A DNA stretch of 64,000 nucleotides from DASYXT01 sp035934555 (GTDB lineage Bacteria; Verrucomicrobiota; Verrucomicrobiia; Limisphaerales; UBA8199). The stretch's first letter is position 1, and the number at the start of each line of letters is the position of its first letter. The stretch spans positions 1 to 64,000 of the forward strand of contig DASYXT010000063.1 in the NCBI GenBank assembly GCA_035934555.1, given 5' to 3'. Positions 40,928 through 51,572 of this stretch are shown here, piece after piece. The position numbers and the translations under genes are program-made. Under the pieces are notes generated by a model. The model was not told where the DNA came from and did no database searches. It was given only the letters and a program-made list of their open reading frames with translations.

Positions 40928-41989
40928 TTACCGCCCGCCGGACTTGTGCCGGAAGAGTGTTGATGGAATAGGACCCTTTGGGATCTGCGGCCCGCTCCAG
41001 GCGACGCTTAAATCGGGTATGCCCTTAAGCCCATGAGCGTAGTAAAGCCGGAATGGGTGGAGGCCGGCTTGCAAGCGGATGCTGCCGCTCCGCTCCTCGC
41101 CGGCAGGGTAGCCGAAATCCGCATCAATGACTCTGGCATCATGGATGCGCAGCACAGCGCCGGTATCAGCGCGCAGATAGAAGGTATAATCGCCATCGCG
41201 CGGAGCCTCAATGTAGCCTTTAAAAAACAAGTCGATGTTGTCCTTATGCGTGAGTTTCGCCAGGTCGGGCACGGCCGCAACGCCCTGTGCGACTGAGGAC
41301 AGCAACTCGAAGTCCGGCACCCAAGGGAAGGGTCCTTCGAAGGCTTGCCATTCCAGACCTTCGCTGGTAGCAGAAGCCACCTCCGCTGGGACTAACTCCA
41401 GGTCATAAGGGCGGGGAGCGCTGGAATTGGCACGGCGCGCCTGGAGCACGAGCGCCTGCATTTGTTGTTCGAGCGTGGGATTGCTCGGCGCGAGATTGTT
41501 GGTTTCCTTCGGATCGACGGAGACATCGTAGATTTCGAACGGATCGGCCGCGGCCTGAATGTTGTACCGAACGCCGGCGTAGGAACCAGTTCGCACCAGT
41601 TGCATCTGGCCGCGCTTGCGGTTGCGATGGCTGGCAGCAAATACTGAATAATCTGGCGTCCGCCCCTGCTCGAAATACTCGACGTAAACGTAATTGCCGC
41701 CAGCGGCTTGACCGCGCCCGGTCAGGTCAGATAGCAGCGAGATCCCATCGGCGCGAGCCGGAGCCGGAACTCCGGCAACCTCGGCAAAGGTCCGCAGCCA
41801 ATCGTAGGAAATGCTGGGCTGCGTGACTACTCTGCCCTGGGGGATGTGCCCAGGCCACCGTGCGAGTGTGGGCACGCGCTCACCGCCCTCCCAGCAGTCG
41901 CGCTTGATCCCGTCAAAAGGCCCGAAGCTGTCGAAAAAATCGGCGCGCAATGGTTCGTGAGGAATGTACGATTCGATACTCGGGGCCAT
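40928..41989 (-). CDS. sulfatase, C-terminal part with PA14-like domain (frameshifted from next entry)
   Basis: The 353-residue frame begins at an internal ATG and continues the sulfatase read in the neighbouring frame: GPFDGIKRDCWEGGERVPTL, then IYDVSVDPKETNNLAPSNP, the usual end of arylsulfatases. From about residue 245 it adds a PA14-like beta domain (DLFFKGYIEAPRDGDYTFYL, LHPFRLYYAHGLKG), which often binds carbohydrate. The two frames overlap at 41913-41989. Removing one base of the GGGG run at 41982-41985 joins SDNGP to SIESYIPHEP without a gap. It is probably one gene, 40928-43025. Confidence 0.7.
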   Translation of the reverse strand: MAPSIESYIPHEPLRADFFDSFGPFDGIKRDCWEGGERVPTLARWPGHIPQGRVVTQPSISYDWLRTFAEVAGVPAPARADGISLLSDLTGRGQAAGGNYVYVEYFEQGRTPDYSVFAASHRNRKRGQMQLVRTGSYAGVRYNIQAAADPFEIYDVSVDPKETNNLAPSNPTLEQQMQALVLQARRANSSAPRPYDLELVPAEVASATSEGLEWQAFEGPFPWVPDFELLSSVAQGVAAVPDLAKLTHKDNIDLFFKGYIEAPRDGDYTFYLRADTGAVLRIHDARVIDADFGYPAGEERSGSIRLQAGLHPFRLYYAHGLKGIPDLSVAWSGPQIPKGPIPSTLFRHKSGGR

Positions 41990-43021
41990 TGTCGGACGTG
42001 AAAACGATTAACGTCTGCCGGTCAATATGGAGATCGCGCAAGAGTTGCAGCAGGTCGCCGACGGCGTCGTCGAGCCGGCGCACCGCCGTCGCATAGCGCT
42101 TATAGACATCGGGCCAGGGCACGTTGGGCGTCGCCGAGTCCTGGTCATCATCGTAAGTAGCGTTGGCGTAATCCGGGTGCATCCACGAATCGACAGCGCC
42201 CGAAGCGGTGGTAATCATGTGACCTGGAACACCGAGCCATTGGATGCCGCCATGCAAACCGCCCCCACCTGGGTAAGGCTGGGTCGGCAGTTCCTGCACC
42301 GCGTGCGGAGTGTCGTAGGCGAGATACATGAAAAAGGGCTGGGCGGAGTTGGTGCGCTGATGCTGCACCAGCCATTGTTTGGCCCAGGCGGTCCACAAAT
42401 CGGCCGTGTAGCATTTGTCGAGCTCGGGAGTCCGGTTCCGGGCTCCGTCCCAGACTTCCTTGGGTTTGTGGTCAGAGCTGTAAAGGGCCTCTTTGGGATA
42501 ATGCTCGTGGCCATCGACGTGGCGCACGTAGCCAAAGAAAGAGTCGAACCCTCGTTTAGTTGGGAAAGCCGGCCAGGAATCAGGGCTGGGATTTGGGCCG
42601 CCATTGCCTTGCAGCCCCCATTTGCCGACCGCTACGGTGGCATACCCGGCGCGAGCCAGCACCGTCGCCAGGGTATGGTTGTGCTCCAGGGCTTTATCGA
42701 ATTGGTTGTCGCGCACGTTGGCGTGGCCCTGGCTGACGCCAAGCAGAATCGACGCACGGGACGGCGCGCACACCGGCGCGGCGCAGTAATGGTCCCGCAA
42801 CTGGACTCCTTGATTGGCGAGCTTATCGAGGTGAGGCGTCAGTTCGAATGGTTGGCTGGACAGATGTGCGGCTTTGCGGTTGTTTTGAAAAAAAACGCCC
42901 AAGTCGCCCCAACCCAGGTCGTCCGTCAGGATAAAAAGAATGTTGGGGGGCTGCGCGGCGGCAAGGCTTCCGGCGGTGAGTATGTACAAGAAGCCCGCTA
43001 TCAGCAGTCGCCGGAGCGAGT

Positions 43022-43025
<4 letters not shown>
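41913..43025 (-). CDS. sulfatase, N-terminal catalytic part (frameshifted)
   Basis: The start is GTG 43025, overlapping the rpoD stop (GTGA). A signal peptide precedes the alkaline-phosphatase-fold sulfatase core: ILFILTDDLGWGDLG with the Asp pair, and CAPSR at 86-90. Cys86 is the residue converted to formylglycine. GYATVAVGKWGLQG and VFTSDNGPEY also match. After SDNGPEY the frame goes out of register and stops within 20 residues. Family enzymes remove sulfate from sulfated polysaccharides; a formylglycine-generating enzyme is needed and is not in the window. Location directly behind rpoD, overlapping it, is unusual. Confidence 0.8.
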
Positions 43026-44854
<1,829 letters not shown>

Positions 44855-44903
44855 AGTACTTCAAATTCAAAATCTTCTCGGACCGACCAAAACAGATATG
44901 CCC

Positions 44904-44932
44904 ATATTGTGAACCGAGTTGCTTTGAGTCAA
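44904..44932 (-). promoter_or_regulatory. putative rpoD promoter
   Basis: On the minus strand TTGACT (44932-44927), a 17-base spacer and CAATAT (44909-44904) lie 50 bases before the rpoD start. The -35 box is good and the -10 box weak. The rest of 44855-45160 shows no gene. Confidence 0.35.
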
Positions 44933-45160
44933 GCGGTGAAAACTTTCGCGCCGATTCCCATTCGTCACACCGCGAGCGCAGCCCGCTGGTTTTCGGCTCC
45001 TACAGATTCTTCGCATGACCATTATGGCTCTTGTGGAACTTACGCGCCCCCATGCAGCACATCAAGAGAGAATCGTTGACACTTCATTCGGGCAAGCACG
45101 GACCCTCACTCGGGACAATTGCGGATGCCTGGTTCGGCCGGGCCGCAGCAAAAAAACCTT

Positions 45161-45285
45161 CGGAGCGCGGACTTTAGCGCAAGTCCGCAGCAATGTCCTG
45201 CTGCAAGATGTGCCCCGAGTTGCAGGCGTGCTCAGCCATTTCATCGTGCTGCGGACTAAAGTCAGACTAAAGTCCCCGCTCCGAG
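45161..45285. repeat. palindromic repeat family A, copy 4
   Basis: CGGAGCGCGGACTTTAG then CGCAAGTCCGCAGCAATGT (45161-45196) pairs with 45246-45285 (GTGCTGCGGACTAAAGTC...ACTAAAGTCCCCGCTCCG). It overlaps the 3' end of the alpha/beta hydrolase gene and supplies its last codons ERGL-stop, exactly as copy 2 does for the lytic transglycosylase. Confidence 0.8.
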
Positions 45286-46046
45286 TTTTCGAGAAAACTG
45301 CGCACCACACGTAAAAAATCGGCGGCATTTTCTGTGTGCGGCAAATGTCCCGCGCCGGGAATCGTTGTAAACTCGGCGTGGGGAAACAAAACCCGAATGC
45401 CAGGGAAATCCTCTTCACTCAAATAATCCGAATGCTCACCGCGGATAAAGAGCGCCGAACCGGTGAACGGGCTTGAGCCCGTGACGGCGACATTTAGGTT
45501 GGGATAATTCTCCCACAGTTCGTTCAATCCGATGCGCCAAAAAAACTTTCCCGCAGGATCCCGCGCGAGGTTTTTAAGCAGAAGACGACGGGTCGCCAAA
45601 TCGGGGATGGCGGGTTCCAGCGCTTGTTCGAGGGGCCGCCGGTCAGAAAACATCGCCAGGTCCAGGCGCCGCAAAGCGGAAAAAAGGTCATTATGCCGCG
45701 GTTCGTACGCGTGCGGCGCAATATCCACCACGATCAGTTTCAGGAGCCGGTCGGGATGTTCCAAGGCGAACTGCATCGCGGTCTTGCCGCCGAGCGAGTG
45801 CCCGATTAGATGGGTTTGCGAAAGACCTTCCGCTTGTAATACCTCGAGGATGTCCTTGGTCATGACCTGAAGGTCCATCACGTCGCTGTGCGGTGATCGC
45901 CCATGGTTTCGCAGGTCCGCGGCGACAACCCGGTAACTGTCGGACAAATGGCGGCTCACAGTTTGCCAGTTGTCACACGAGCCGAATAGGCCGTGCAGAA
46001 TCAGCACCGGCTCACCTTGGCCGTAACTCTCAAGATGCAAAAGCAT
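45267..46046 (-). CDS. alpha/beta hydrolase (YbfF-like esterase/thioesterase)
   Basis: The start is ATG 46046 (MLLHLESYGQGEPVLILHGL). The frame is open to 46571 only as a shadow of the preceding gene. The 259-residue protein has the oxyanion-loop HGLFGSCDNW, RNHGRSPHS, the nucleophile elbow IGHSLGGKTA, and the late His in GAGHLPHTENA. It resembles YbfF-type acyl-CoA esterases. Its start overlaps the glycosyltransferase end by 17 bases, so it closes the nine-gene cluster. Together with a phosphopantetheinyl transferase upstream, a thioesterase-like job is possible. The C-terminal ERGL comes from repeat A. Confidence 0.85.
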   Translation of the reverse strand: MLLHLESYGQGEPVLILHGLFGSCDNWQTVSRHLSDSYRVVAADLRNHGRSPHSDVMDLQVMTKDILEVLQAEGLSQTHLIGHSLGGKTAMQFALEHPDRLLKLIVVDIAPHAYEPRHNDLFSALRRLDLAMFSDRRPLEQALEPAIPDLATRRLLLKNLARDPAGKFFWRIGLNELWENYPNLNVAVTGSSPFTGSALFIRGEHSDYLSEEDFPGIRVLFPHAEFTTIPGAGHLPHTENAADFLRVVRSFLENSERGL

Positions 46047-47211
46047 GTCGCCGCGCTCGCTCGTACACGGCAAGAGTCTCTGCTGCGGTACGGTTCCAGT
46101 CAAATTTCTGCGCCTGGGCAAGCCCGGCCGCCCGCAACCGGTTTCGCGCGGCGGCGTCTGTGGCCAGAATGTATAATTCTCTGGCGATGGTATGAAAGTC
46201 TTCGGGCTCGATCTTGGCGGCGGCATCACCCAGCACCTCGCCCAAAGATCCACGGCTGGATGCCAGGACCGGACACCCGCAAGCCATGGCTTCGACCGGC
46301 GGCATCCCGAAGCCTTCGAACAGCGAGGGATAGGCGAACACTTCCGCGGCGCGGTACAAATCGGGCAATTGGTCGTCGGGCACGAACCCCAGGCACCGGA
46401 TGTCGGCGGCGAAGGGCGACTGGCGGATGGCGTTATGGATCGCTTCAGCGCCATGCCAATCGCTGCCGCCCAATGCCAGGTGCCAGTCGGAGTGTGTGGC
46501 CGCTTTGAATTCCTCGAACGCCGAGATGAGGCGCACATGATTCTTGCCGGGATGTTCGAGGCGTGCCACATACAAACAAAACGGGCGAGTTAGGCCGTAC
46601 TGCCGCGCCACCGCCTCCCGCGCTTTCTCGCGGGAGCCGGGGAAAAACCGCTCATGCTCCAGGCCGTTGCGCACGACGCTGATTCGCTCGGGCGGCAGGC
46701 CAAAAAACCGGACGATGTCCTGCGCGGTGGCTTCACTGACCGCGATGATCGCGTCCTGCCGGCGAGCAAGGCGGCGCGCGACGGTCCGTCCGTAAAACAT
46801 GCGCTTGCGATCATATTTGCCGGTAAGCCGGAATGGAGCCAGGTCATGGATGGTGGCCACGCGCGGACAAGGTCTGGGCCAGAGCATTCGGCGGTAACTG
46901 GGCGTATGCAGCAGGTCCAGTTGATAGCGGCCGACCCACCGTGGCAAAGCGACCTGGTGCCACAGGATGTTGCGGACCGGCGGCCGGAAACGTTCCGGCA
47001 CAGGAATGATTTGCGCCTTGTCCTTGGCGAACTCGAGCAGCGGCAGGTCTTCCTCCAGCACGAACAGAACGAACTGGTTCCCGCCAGTGTTTTTGAGCAT
47101 GGCTCGCACCAAGGCCAGCAAATATTGCGCGATGCCGGTTTTGCCGCGCTGAATGACCGAGGTGGACAAACCAATACGCATCGGGGCAGTCTGCCGCGCG
47201 GGCGCGGTCAC
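46030..47211 (-). CDS. glycosyltransferase family 4
   Basis: The 393-residue GT-B protein starts at ATG 47211, or at Met11 (47181, MRIGLSTSVIQRGKTGIAQY). It has the N-terminal acceptor domain (VATIHDLAPFRLTGKYDRKR, AIIAVSEATAQDIVRFFG) and the C-terminal donor domain (FCLYVARLEHPGKNHVRLIS, FEGFGMPPVEAMACGCPVLA) with the EX7E-type pair. It transfers a sugar from a nucleotide sugar, probably in the cytosol. The start overlaps the WecG-STAS gene by four bases and the end overlaps the hydrolase. It is a member of the partner-switch-linked cluster. Confidence 0.88.
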   Translation of the reverse strand: MTAPARQTAPMRIGLSTSVIQRGKTGIAQYLLALVRAMLKNTGGNQFVLFVLEEDLPLLEFAKDKAQIIPVPERFRPPVRNILWHQVALPRWVGRYQLDLLHTPSYRRMLWPRPCPRVATIHDLAPFRLTGKYDRKRMFYGRTVARRLARRQDAIIAVSEATAQDIVRFFGLPPERISVVRNGLEHERFFPGSREKAREAVARQYGLTRPFCLYVARLEHPGKNHVRLISAFEEFKAATHSDWHLALGGSDWHGAEAIHNAIRQSPFAADIRCLGFVPDDQLPDLYRAAEVFAYPSLFEGFGMPPVEAMACGCPVLASSRGSLGEVLGDAAAKIEPEDFHTIARELYILATDAAARNRLRAAGLAQAQKFDWNRTAAETLAVYERARRHAFAS

Positions 47212-48626
47212 TGCAACCGCCCGCGATAAGCTCGAGGTCGGTTACCGTGCGCCGCTTGGTCCAACAACGCTGCCTCGAGGGCGGCGAGTTGCACGACGTT
47301 GCGCACCGCCGGTTGCAGATTGGTAAACCGCAGCTCCCGCTTGCGTTCGTGCGCCAGGCGCTTGCTGCGCACCATCACGCCCAGCCCCGTGCTGTCGATG
47401 AATCGCACCTCGGACAAATCGATATGCCAACCGCGTTCGGGGGCCGTTCCCGTCAGCAGCGCTTTGGTTTGCTCCCACACGCGATCACCGGTTGCAGCCG
47501 TAATCTCGCCGCGCCACGCCAGGTTAGGCGCTTCACCGTTGGCCCGCGCCAGGACCTGCGCCTCCCCGGCGGTGGCCCGTTCTTCCAACAACGCTCGACC
47601 GGCAGTCAGATCGGGCGCCACCATAAAAAAATCTTCCAGCCGCATAAAACGCAGCACGCGCCGAACGAGGGGAGTGGGATTGACCAGGCACAGGTCGCCG
47701 CCGGCAGCAGTGATCTCCTGCTGCAGTCGCATCAACCGTGCGATGCCGGCGCTGTCGATCGCCTGCCACGTCGAGAGATCCAGTACAAACTGCGCAGTCG
47801 GCTCGGCTCGCCCCGGGCTCAAACGCTCCGGGTTTTGCAGTTCGCCACTTCGGTCGGGTCGCCGATGGCGAGTGCGGCCCAGCAACCACCATTGTCGGCA
47901 GAGGTCAGTGCCAAAGGTGCGCAAATCTTTCGCGTAGCGTTGGAATAGGCGGCCCGGCTCCTGGGCCAGCCGGAAAACCCATTCCAGTCCCGTGCGTTGC
48001 ATCCAGCGCGGCGCTCGCCGCACCTGGCCGGCCAGGAAATCAATCGTCGCGCCGACGCCCACCGCCACCGGTACGCCCAATTCCCGATAATGCATCGCCA
48101 TCCATTTCTCCTGTTTCGGGCAGCCGAACGCCACCAACAACACATCGGGCCGGCTCTCCACAATGCGGCGCTTAATCTCCTGGTGGTCCATTTCAAGCAG
48201 TTTCCGAAAAGGCGGCGAGTAACTGCCGGCGATGACCACTTCAGGAAATTGCGCTTGCAATCGGGCGGTGGCGGCTTGAGCGGATGCCGGAGTCGCCCCG
48301 AGAAAAAACAACCGATATTTCTTTTTCGCCGCCGCTTTGATGAGCAGCGGCACCAGGTCGGCGCCCGCTACGCGCTCTGGCAGGGGATTACCCAGCAGCC
48401 GCGACGCCCACAGCACCGGCGTGCCGTCGCACAAAACCAGGTGAGCCTCGAGGAAAATCCGGCGCAACTCGACATCGGTGCGCGCTTGCACGATGAAATC
48501 CACATTGGCCGTCACGACATAATGTGGCCGGCGTGAGGCGATCATCGATTCGATGCGCGTGAGGGCTTCGGCCATCGTGAGATTGTCGAACGCAACTCCC
48601 AGGATGGCCACCGGCGAGCGTGTCAT
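47208..48626 (-). CDS. WecG/TagA/CpsF glycosyltransferase fused to two STAS domains
   Basis: The start is ATG 48626 (MTRSPVAILGVAFDNLTMAE). Residues 1-245 form a GT26 domain: YVVTANVDFIVQA, LVLCDGTPVLWASRLLG, ERVAGADL, FFLGATPASAQ, VAFGCPKQEKWM and GVGATIDFLAGQVRRAP. After a linker come two STAS domains: 278-350 (FVLDLSTWQAIDSAGIARLM, Ser292) and about 370-458 (HIDLSEVRFIDSTGLGVMV, Ser412). Both keep the Ser of anti-anti-sigma factors. GT26 enzymes add the second sugar (such as ManNAcA) to a lipid-linked intermediate. The STAS pair could bind the RsbW-like kinase encoded upstream. It overlaps both neighbours by four bases. Confidence 0.88.
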   Translation of the reverse strand: MTRSPVAILGVAFDNLTMAEALTRIESMIASRRPHYVVTANVDFIVQARTDVELRRIFLEAHLVLCDGTPVLWASRLLGNPLPERVAGADLVPLLIKAAAKKKYRLFFLGATPASAQAATARLQAQFPEVVIAGSYSPPFRKLLEMDHQEIKRRIVESRPDVLLVAFGCPKQEKWMAMHYRELGVPVAVGVGATIDFLAGQVRRAPRWMQRTGLEWVFRLAQEPGRLFQRYAKDLRTFGTDLCRQWWLLGRTRHRRPDRSGELQNPERLSPGRAEPTAQFVLDLSTWQAIDSAGIARLMRLQQEITAAGGDLCLVNPTPLVRRVLRFMRLEDFFMVAPDLTAGRALLEERATAGEAQVLARANGEAPNLAWRGEITAATGDRVWEQTKALLTGTAPERGWHIDLSEVRFIDSTGLGVMVRSKRLAHERKRELRFTNLQPAVRNVVQLAALEAALLDQAAHGNRPRAYRGRLQ

Positions 48627-49495
48627 GATAAATTCTCCTCCGTGGTTTGATTCCATGTCCAACAGCAGGGATGGGTGAGCGAGCCAGCCAGGGCGAGCGC
48701 ACCGACCCACCCCGCGCGCGGCTCCAAATGGCTGACCGACCATTGCCTTCCCGCGCTGATTTCACGCGGGACGCCAAGCAACTGCGCCGGTTCGCCCGGC
48801 AGAAATGAAACCTCGACCCGAGCCAGGTGTTGGGCAATTCCTTGGCCGGTTGCTTTCAGCCAGGCCTCTTTGCGCGTCCATAGCCGAAAGAATGCGTCCG
48901 GTTTTTGCCATTCCGGCAGCGCGGCGAACGCAGCGCTTTCTCGACGAGAAAAAAAACGGCTGACCAATTCGCCCACCTCGGGAATCGTCCGCACGCGCTC
49001 GACATCTACGCCCGCTTCAGCGCCCTGGCAGACAGCTATCAACGCCAAGTCGTCGCAATCCGCTAGATTAAAGCGGATGCCGCTCCGGGCCTGGCGCAGC
49101 TCCAGACCCGGTTTGCCGTGCTCGCCATAGGCAAAAGAAATTTGCTCGGGTGATTCGCCCAGGTAACAACCCAGGATATTCCGCAATGTGCCTCGGGACA
49201 CAGTGAACCGATTCCGATGTGTAGCGAAACGATAACGTCCGGCGCGCTCCCGCTCATCCGGGCTTAGCGAACGGCTCAGCAAAGCCCGGGTGTGCTCGGG
49301 CGCGTCTAGTGCTACCGCCCAAACATGAACCCGAGGCGCCGCAGCGATCCCGGCTTGCATGTCGAGCCGCCAAGCCGGCGGTGGCGCCGGCCAATTCGGA
49401 GCGGCGCGTGGCGTGAACTCAGCGCGGAACACTTCATCGCCCGGTTCTTCCGCGCGCAGATGCTCCCGCTTTTGGCTTTTAAGCGTTTCAACCAT
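48623..49495 (-). CDS. 4'-phosphopantetheinyl transferase (Sfp type)
   Basis: The start is ATG 49495 (MVETLKSQKREHLRAEEPGD); the longer frame to 49693 is not protein-like. The 290-residue protein has the two Sfp metal motifs GVDVERV (162-168) and WTRKEAWLK (207-214), plus EHGKPGLEL. It moves phosphopantetheine from CoA to a carrier protein. The usual FNLSHS is FNLADCDDLAL here, so the Ser-His pair that contacts CoA is altered. No polyketide or NRPS gene and no carrier protein is in the window. It overlaps the preceding gene by eight bases and the WecG-STAS gene by four. Confidence 0.85.
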   Translation of the reverse strand: MVETLKSQKREHLRAEEPGDEVFRAEFTPRAAPNWPAPPPAWRLDMQAGIAAAPRVHVWAVALDAPEHTRALLSRSLSPDERERAGRYRFATHRNRFTVSRGTLRNILGCYLGESPEQISFAYGEHGKPGLELRQARSGIRFNLADCDDLALIAVCQGAEAGVDVERVRTIPEVGELVSRFFSRRESAAFAALPEWQKPDAFFRLWTRKEAWLKATGQGIAQHLARVEVSFLPGEPAQLLGVPREISAGRQWSVSHLEPRAGWVGALALAGSLTHPCCWTWNQTTEENLS

Positions 49496-50642
49496 AGCTG
49501 GCCCAAACCCGTTTGTAGGCCCCGACCAGCCCGTCCCAATCAACGGCGCGGGTGTGGAGTCGTTCCTGCAATAACTGAAGGCACTGCTGTGTATGAGCAG
49601 ATTCTTCGTCCCATAGCAGCAGTGGCAGGCAAGTGAACAGACGGTCACGAGGATACCACCGGCTCTGCCGGTCCAGCAGCGCCGCAGGCCCAAATGTCTT
49701 CAGGCTCAGCAGCCAGTTGCGCCAGGCGCTGCTCCCCGGCCATTTGCGGCAGGGAGCCAGGGCGTAATCCCGGGCGCTGCCGAACTCACGTTGCAGTCGG
49801 CGGCCTTCGAGCCAAAGCCAGACCTTCGCCGCCAGAGCCGATATGCGGCGATGCTCGGCCGAAAACTCCGCGGGCGATTTGCTGAGAGGATTGGGCCGCA
49901 GTTTGAACGCGACACCGGCGGCATGGTCTTGCCTAACCTGCTCGAGCCACGGCAGCGATTCGGGCGGAGTCCAACGGCTCAGCCGTTCCCGCCGCTCCAA
50001 ACAGTTCCAATGATACTCTCCGTGGAAAGCCAGCAGTGCGTCTCCCAACGCCAGCCGCGCCTTGGCGATATTCCGGCAGATAAAGTCCTCATCGTTCATA
50101 CTGAGCCGGGTCTTGCCCAATAATTCGCGCACCATCAATAGTCCGGTGCACCGATTGAATAATAGACGCGTGGCCTCCGCCGGGGGCAATTCCGAAGCGC
50201 GCAGGTGATGGTCGCAGCCGGCAAAGAGATTGGGGCTGCCGTGGACGATGCGGTGGCCGGCTACCAGGTCATAGCTGAACATCGAGATGGGGCGGCGTCG
50301 GAAGCTGGCGAGCGCATCGACCTTGAACTCGACGTGCAGGCCGGCGCTGGGCGACAGCGATTCACCCACTACGCTTGCGAGCGGTTGGTATTTGCGCTGA
50401 TTGAGCACACGCGGTCCGCGCAGGAACACGTAAAACTCTAAATCGTTGTAGGGACGGTCGCCTCGCGGAGTGACCCGCACGCCGCCTTGGCCGCGGCCAT
50501 AACCGCCGCCCAGCACCAGCGCTTCGAAGCGGTCGGCGGGGAACACCGTGCGCGTCGTCGCGGAGGCCTCTTTGCACAACCCAGTGATGTGCTGTTCCAG
50601 TTGCGGGCTCCCGTCGATGGTAAAGCGCTTTTCGATAGTCAT
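49488..50642 (-). CDS. nucleotidyltransferase-like protein, uncharacterised
   Basis: The 384-residue protein has LVLGGGYGRGQGGVRV (43-57), followed by PYNDLEFYVF (64-73) and HVEFKVDAL (103-111). That resembles the pol-beta-type nucleotidyltransferase pattern: a Gly-rich helix start, then D-x-E and a third acidic residue. The C-terminal 250 residues are helical and Trp/Arg-rich without a domain I know. Its ATG directly follows the GT2 stop codon, and it overlaps the phosphopantetheinyl transferase gene by eight bases. Context suggests it modifies or activates a building block. The enzymatic assignment is inference from short motifs. Confidence 0.6.
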   Translation of the reverse strand: MTIEKRFTIDGSPQLEQHITGLCKEASATTRTVFPADRFEALVLGGGYGRGQGGVRVTPRGDRPYNDLEFYVFLRGPRVLNQRKYQPLASVVGESLSPSAGLHVEFKVDALASFRRRPISMFSYDLVAGHRIVHGSPNLFAGCDHHLRASELPPAEATRLLFNRCTGLLMVRELLGKTRLSMNDEDFICRNIAKARLALGDALLAFHGEYHWNCLERRERLSRWTPPESLPWLEQVRQDHAAGVAFKLRPNPLSKSPAEFSAEHRRISALAAKVWLWLEGRRLQREFGSARDYALAPCRKWPGSSAWRNWLLSLKTFGPAALLDRQSRWYPRDRLFTCLPLLLWDEESAHTQQCLQLLQERLHTRAVDWDGLVGAYKRVWASYG

Positions 50643-51572
50643 TCAGCAACGGTAAAAGGCCCAACCCGATTTAAATCCTGCCAGGCGGCCCCGGCGTTGC
50701 TCCCACCGAATGCGGGCCGCATGGGGCAACTCGGAAAGGCGGCGGTCACGAGCGCAATACGCCAGGTCTCGGCGCAGGTCGTTGAACCAGCCCAGCAGAA
50801 CTGTTCGTGGCCAATTGATGCCGCGCGGTGAATGCCTCCAAACGGCAGCCAGTGCGCGGGCCTCGCCGAAGCTGCGCCGGAACGCCTGCTCCGGCGAGTA
50901 ATTATGGGAATGCATCACCACCGATTCGGGGCAATACACCACCCGGTATCCCTGCGCGCGGCACCAGCGGGTGTACTCGTCGTCTTCCGAATACTGCAGC
51001 GTTTCGAGAAAACCGCGCCGGCTCCAGATATCCTTGCGCAGTCCGCTGCTGACCATGCTAAAGAAGTGTTCCCACTGCGCCGATGGCCGGTTTGCGCCAA
51101 AGCACCGTTCGTAATCGTGAGCAAAAACAGCCGCGCAACCAGGCCGCGGAATTTGCCGGCCAAAGACCGCCGCGGTGTGTGGTTCCTGCAACTCCGCCAC
51201 CAGCGGTCTCAGCCAATCGGACCCCTGTGGGGTTGCATCGGCATTGAGAAAGATTCCGAACTCTGCTCGAGCCAGCCGCATCCCGTGGTTCATCACCCGG
51301 CTCGGATTGTATTCGTGGGGTTGGATTTGGATCAGGTGCCGCGGTTGGGCGGCGCGGAGCAACTCAATCGAGCCGTCCGTCGAGCCGGAATCGATCACGA
51401 TCAGCTCCCAGTTGCGATGCGTTTGGGTCTGCAGCGCGGGCAAGGTTTCCCGCAACGCCCAACCTTCATTGAACGAGCGCAGGATTATGCTGACTAAGGG
51501 CGCGTCCATCATCACAGCCTCTGTCCCCGGGCGCTCGGTGCCAATACGGGGTTTCCCCACCGGCTCAGGCAA
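50643..51572 (-). CDS. glycosyltransferase family 2
   Basis: The protein starts at ATG 51572, or at the internal MMDAPLVSII (about 51512). It has the GT-A core: VSIILRSFNEGWALRETLPA, ELIVIDSGSTDGSIELL, NADATPQGSDWLRPLVAEL and EDDEYTRWCRAQGYRVVY. It is probably a rhamnosyl- or related transferase acting at the inner membrane face; there is no membrane helix. It overlaps the phosphohydrolase gene by eight bases and abuts the nucleotidyltransferase-like gene (TGAATG). Confidence 0.87.
   Translation of the reverse strand: MPEPVGKPRIGTERPGTEAVMMDAPLVSIILRSFNEGWALRETLPALQTQTHRNWELIVIDSGSTDGSIELLRAAQPRHLIQIQPHEYNPSRVMNHGMRLARAEFGIFLNADATPQGSDWLRPLVAELQEPHTAAVFGRQIPRPGCAAVFAHDYERCFGANRPSAQWEHFFSMVSSGLRKDIWSRRGFLETLQYSEDDEYTRWCRAQGYRVVYCPESVVMHSHNYSPEQAFRRSFGEARALAAVWRHSPRGINWPRTVLLGWFNDLRRDLAYCARDRRLSELPHAARIRWEQRRGRLAGFKSGWAFYRC

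Noticed and set aside
46047..46571. Upstream extension of the alpha/beta hydrolase frame
   Set aside because: It is an out-of-frame reading of the GT4 gene. The hydrolase core begins at 46046.
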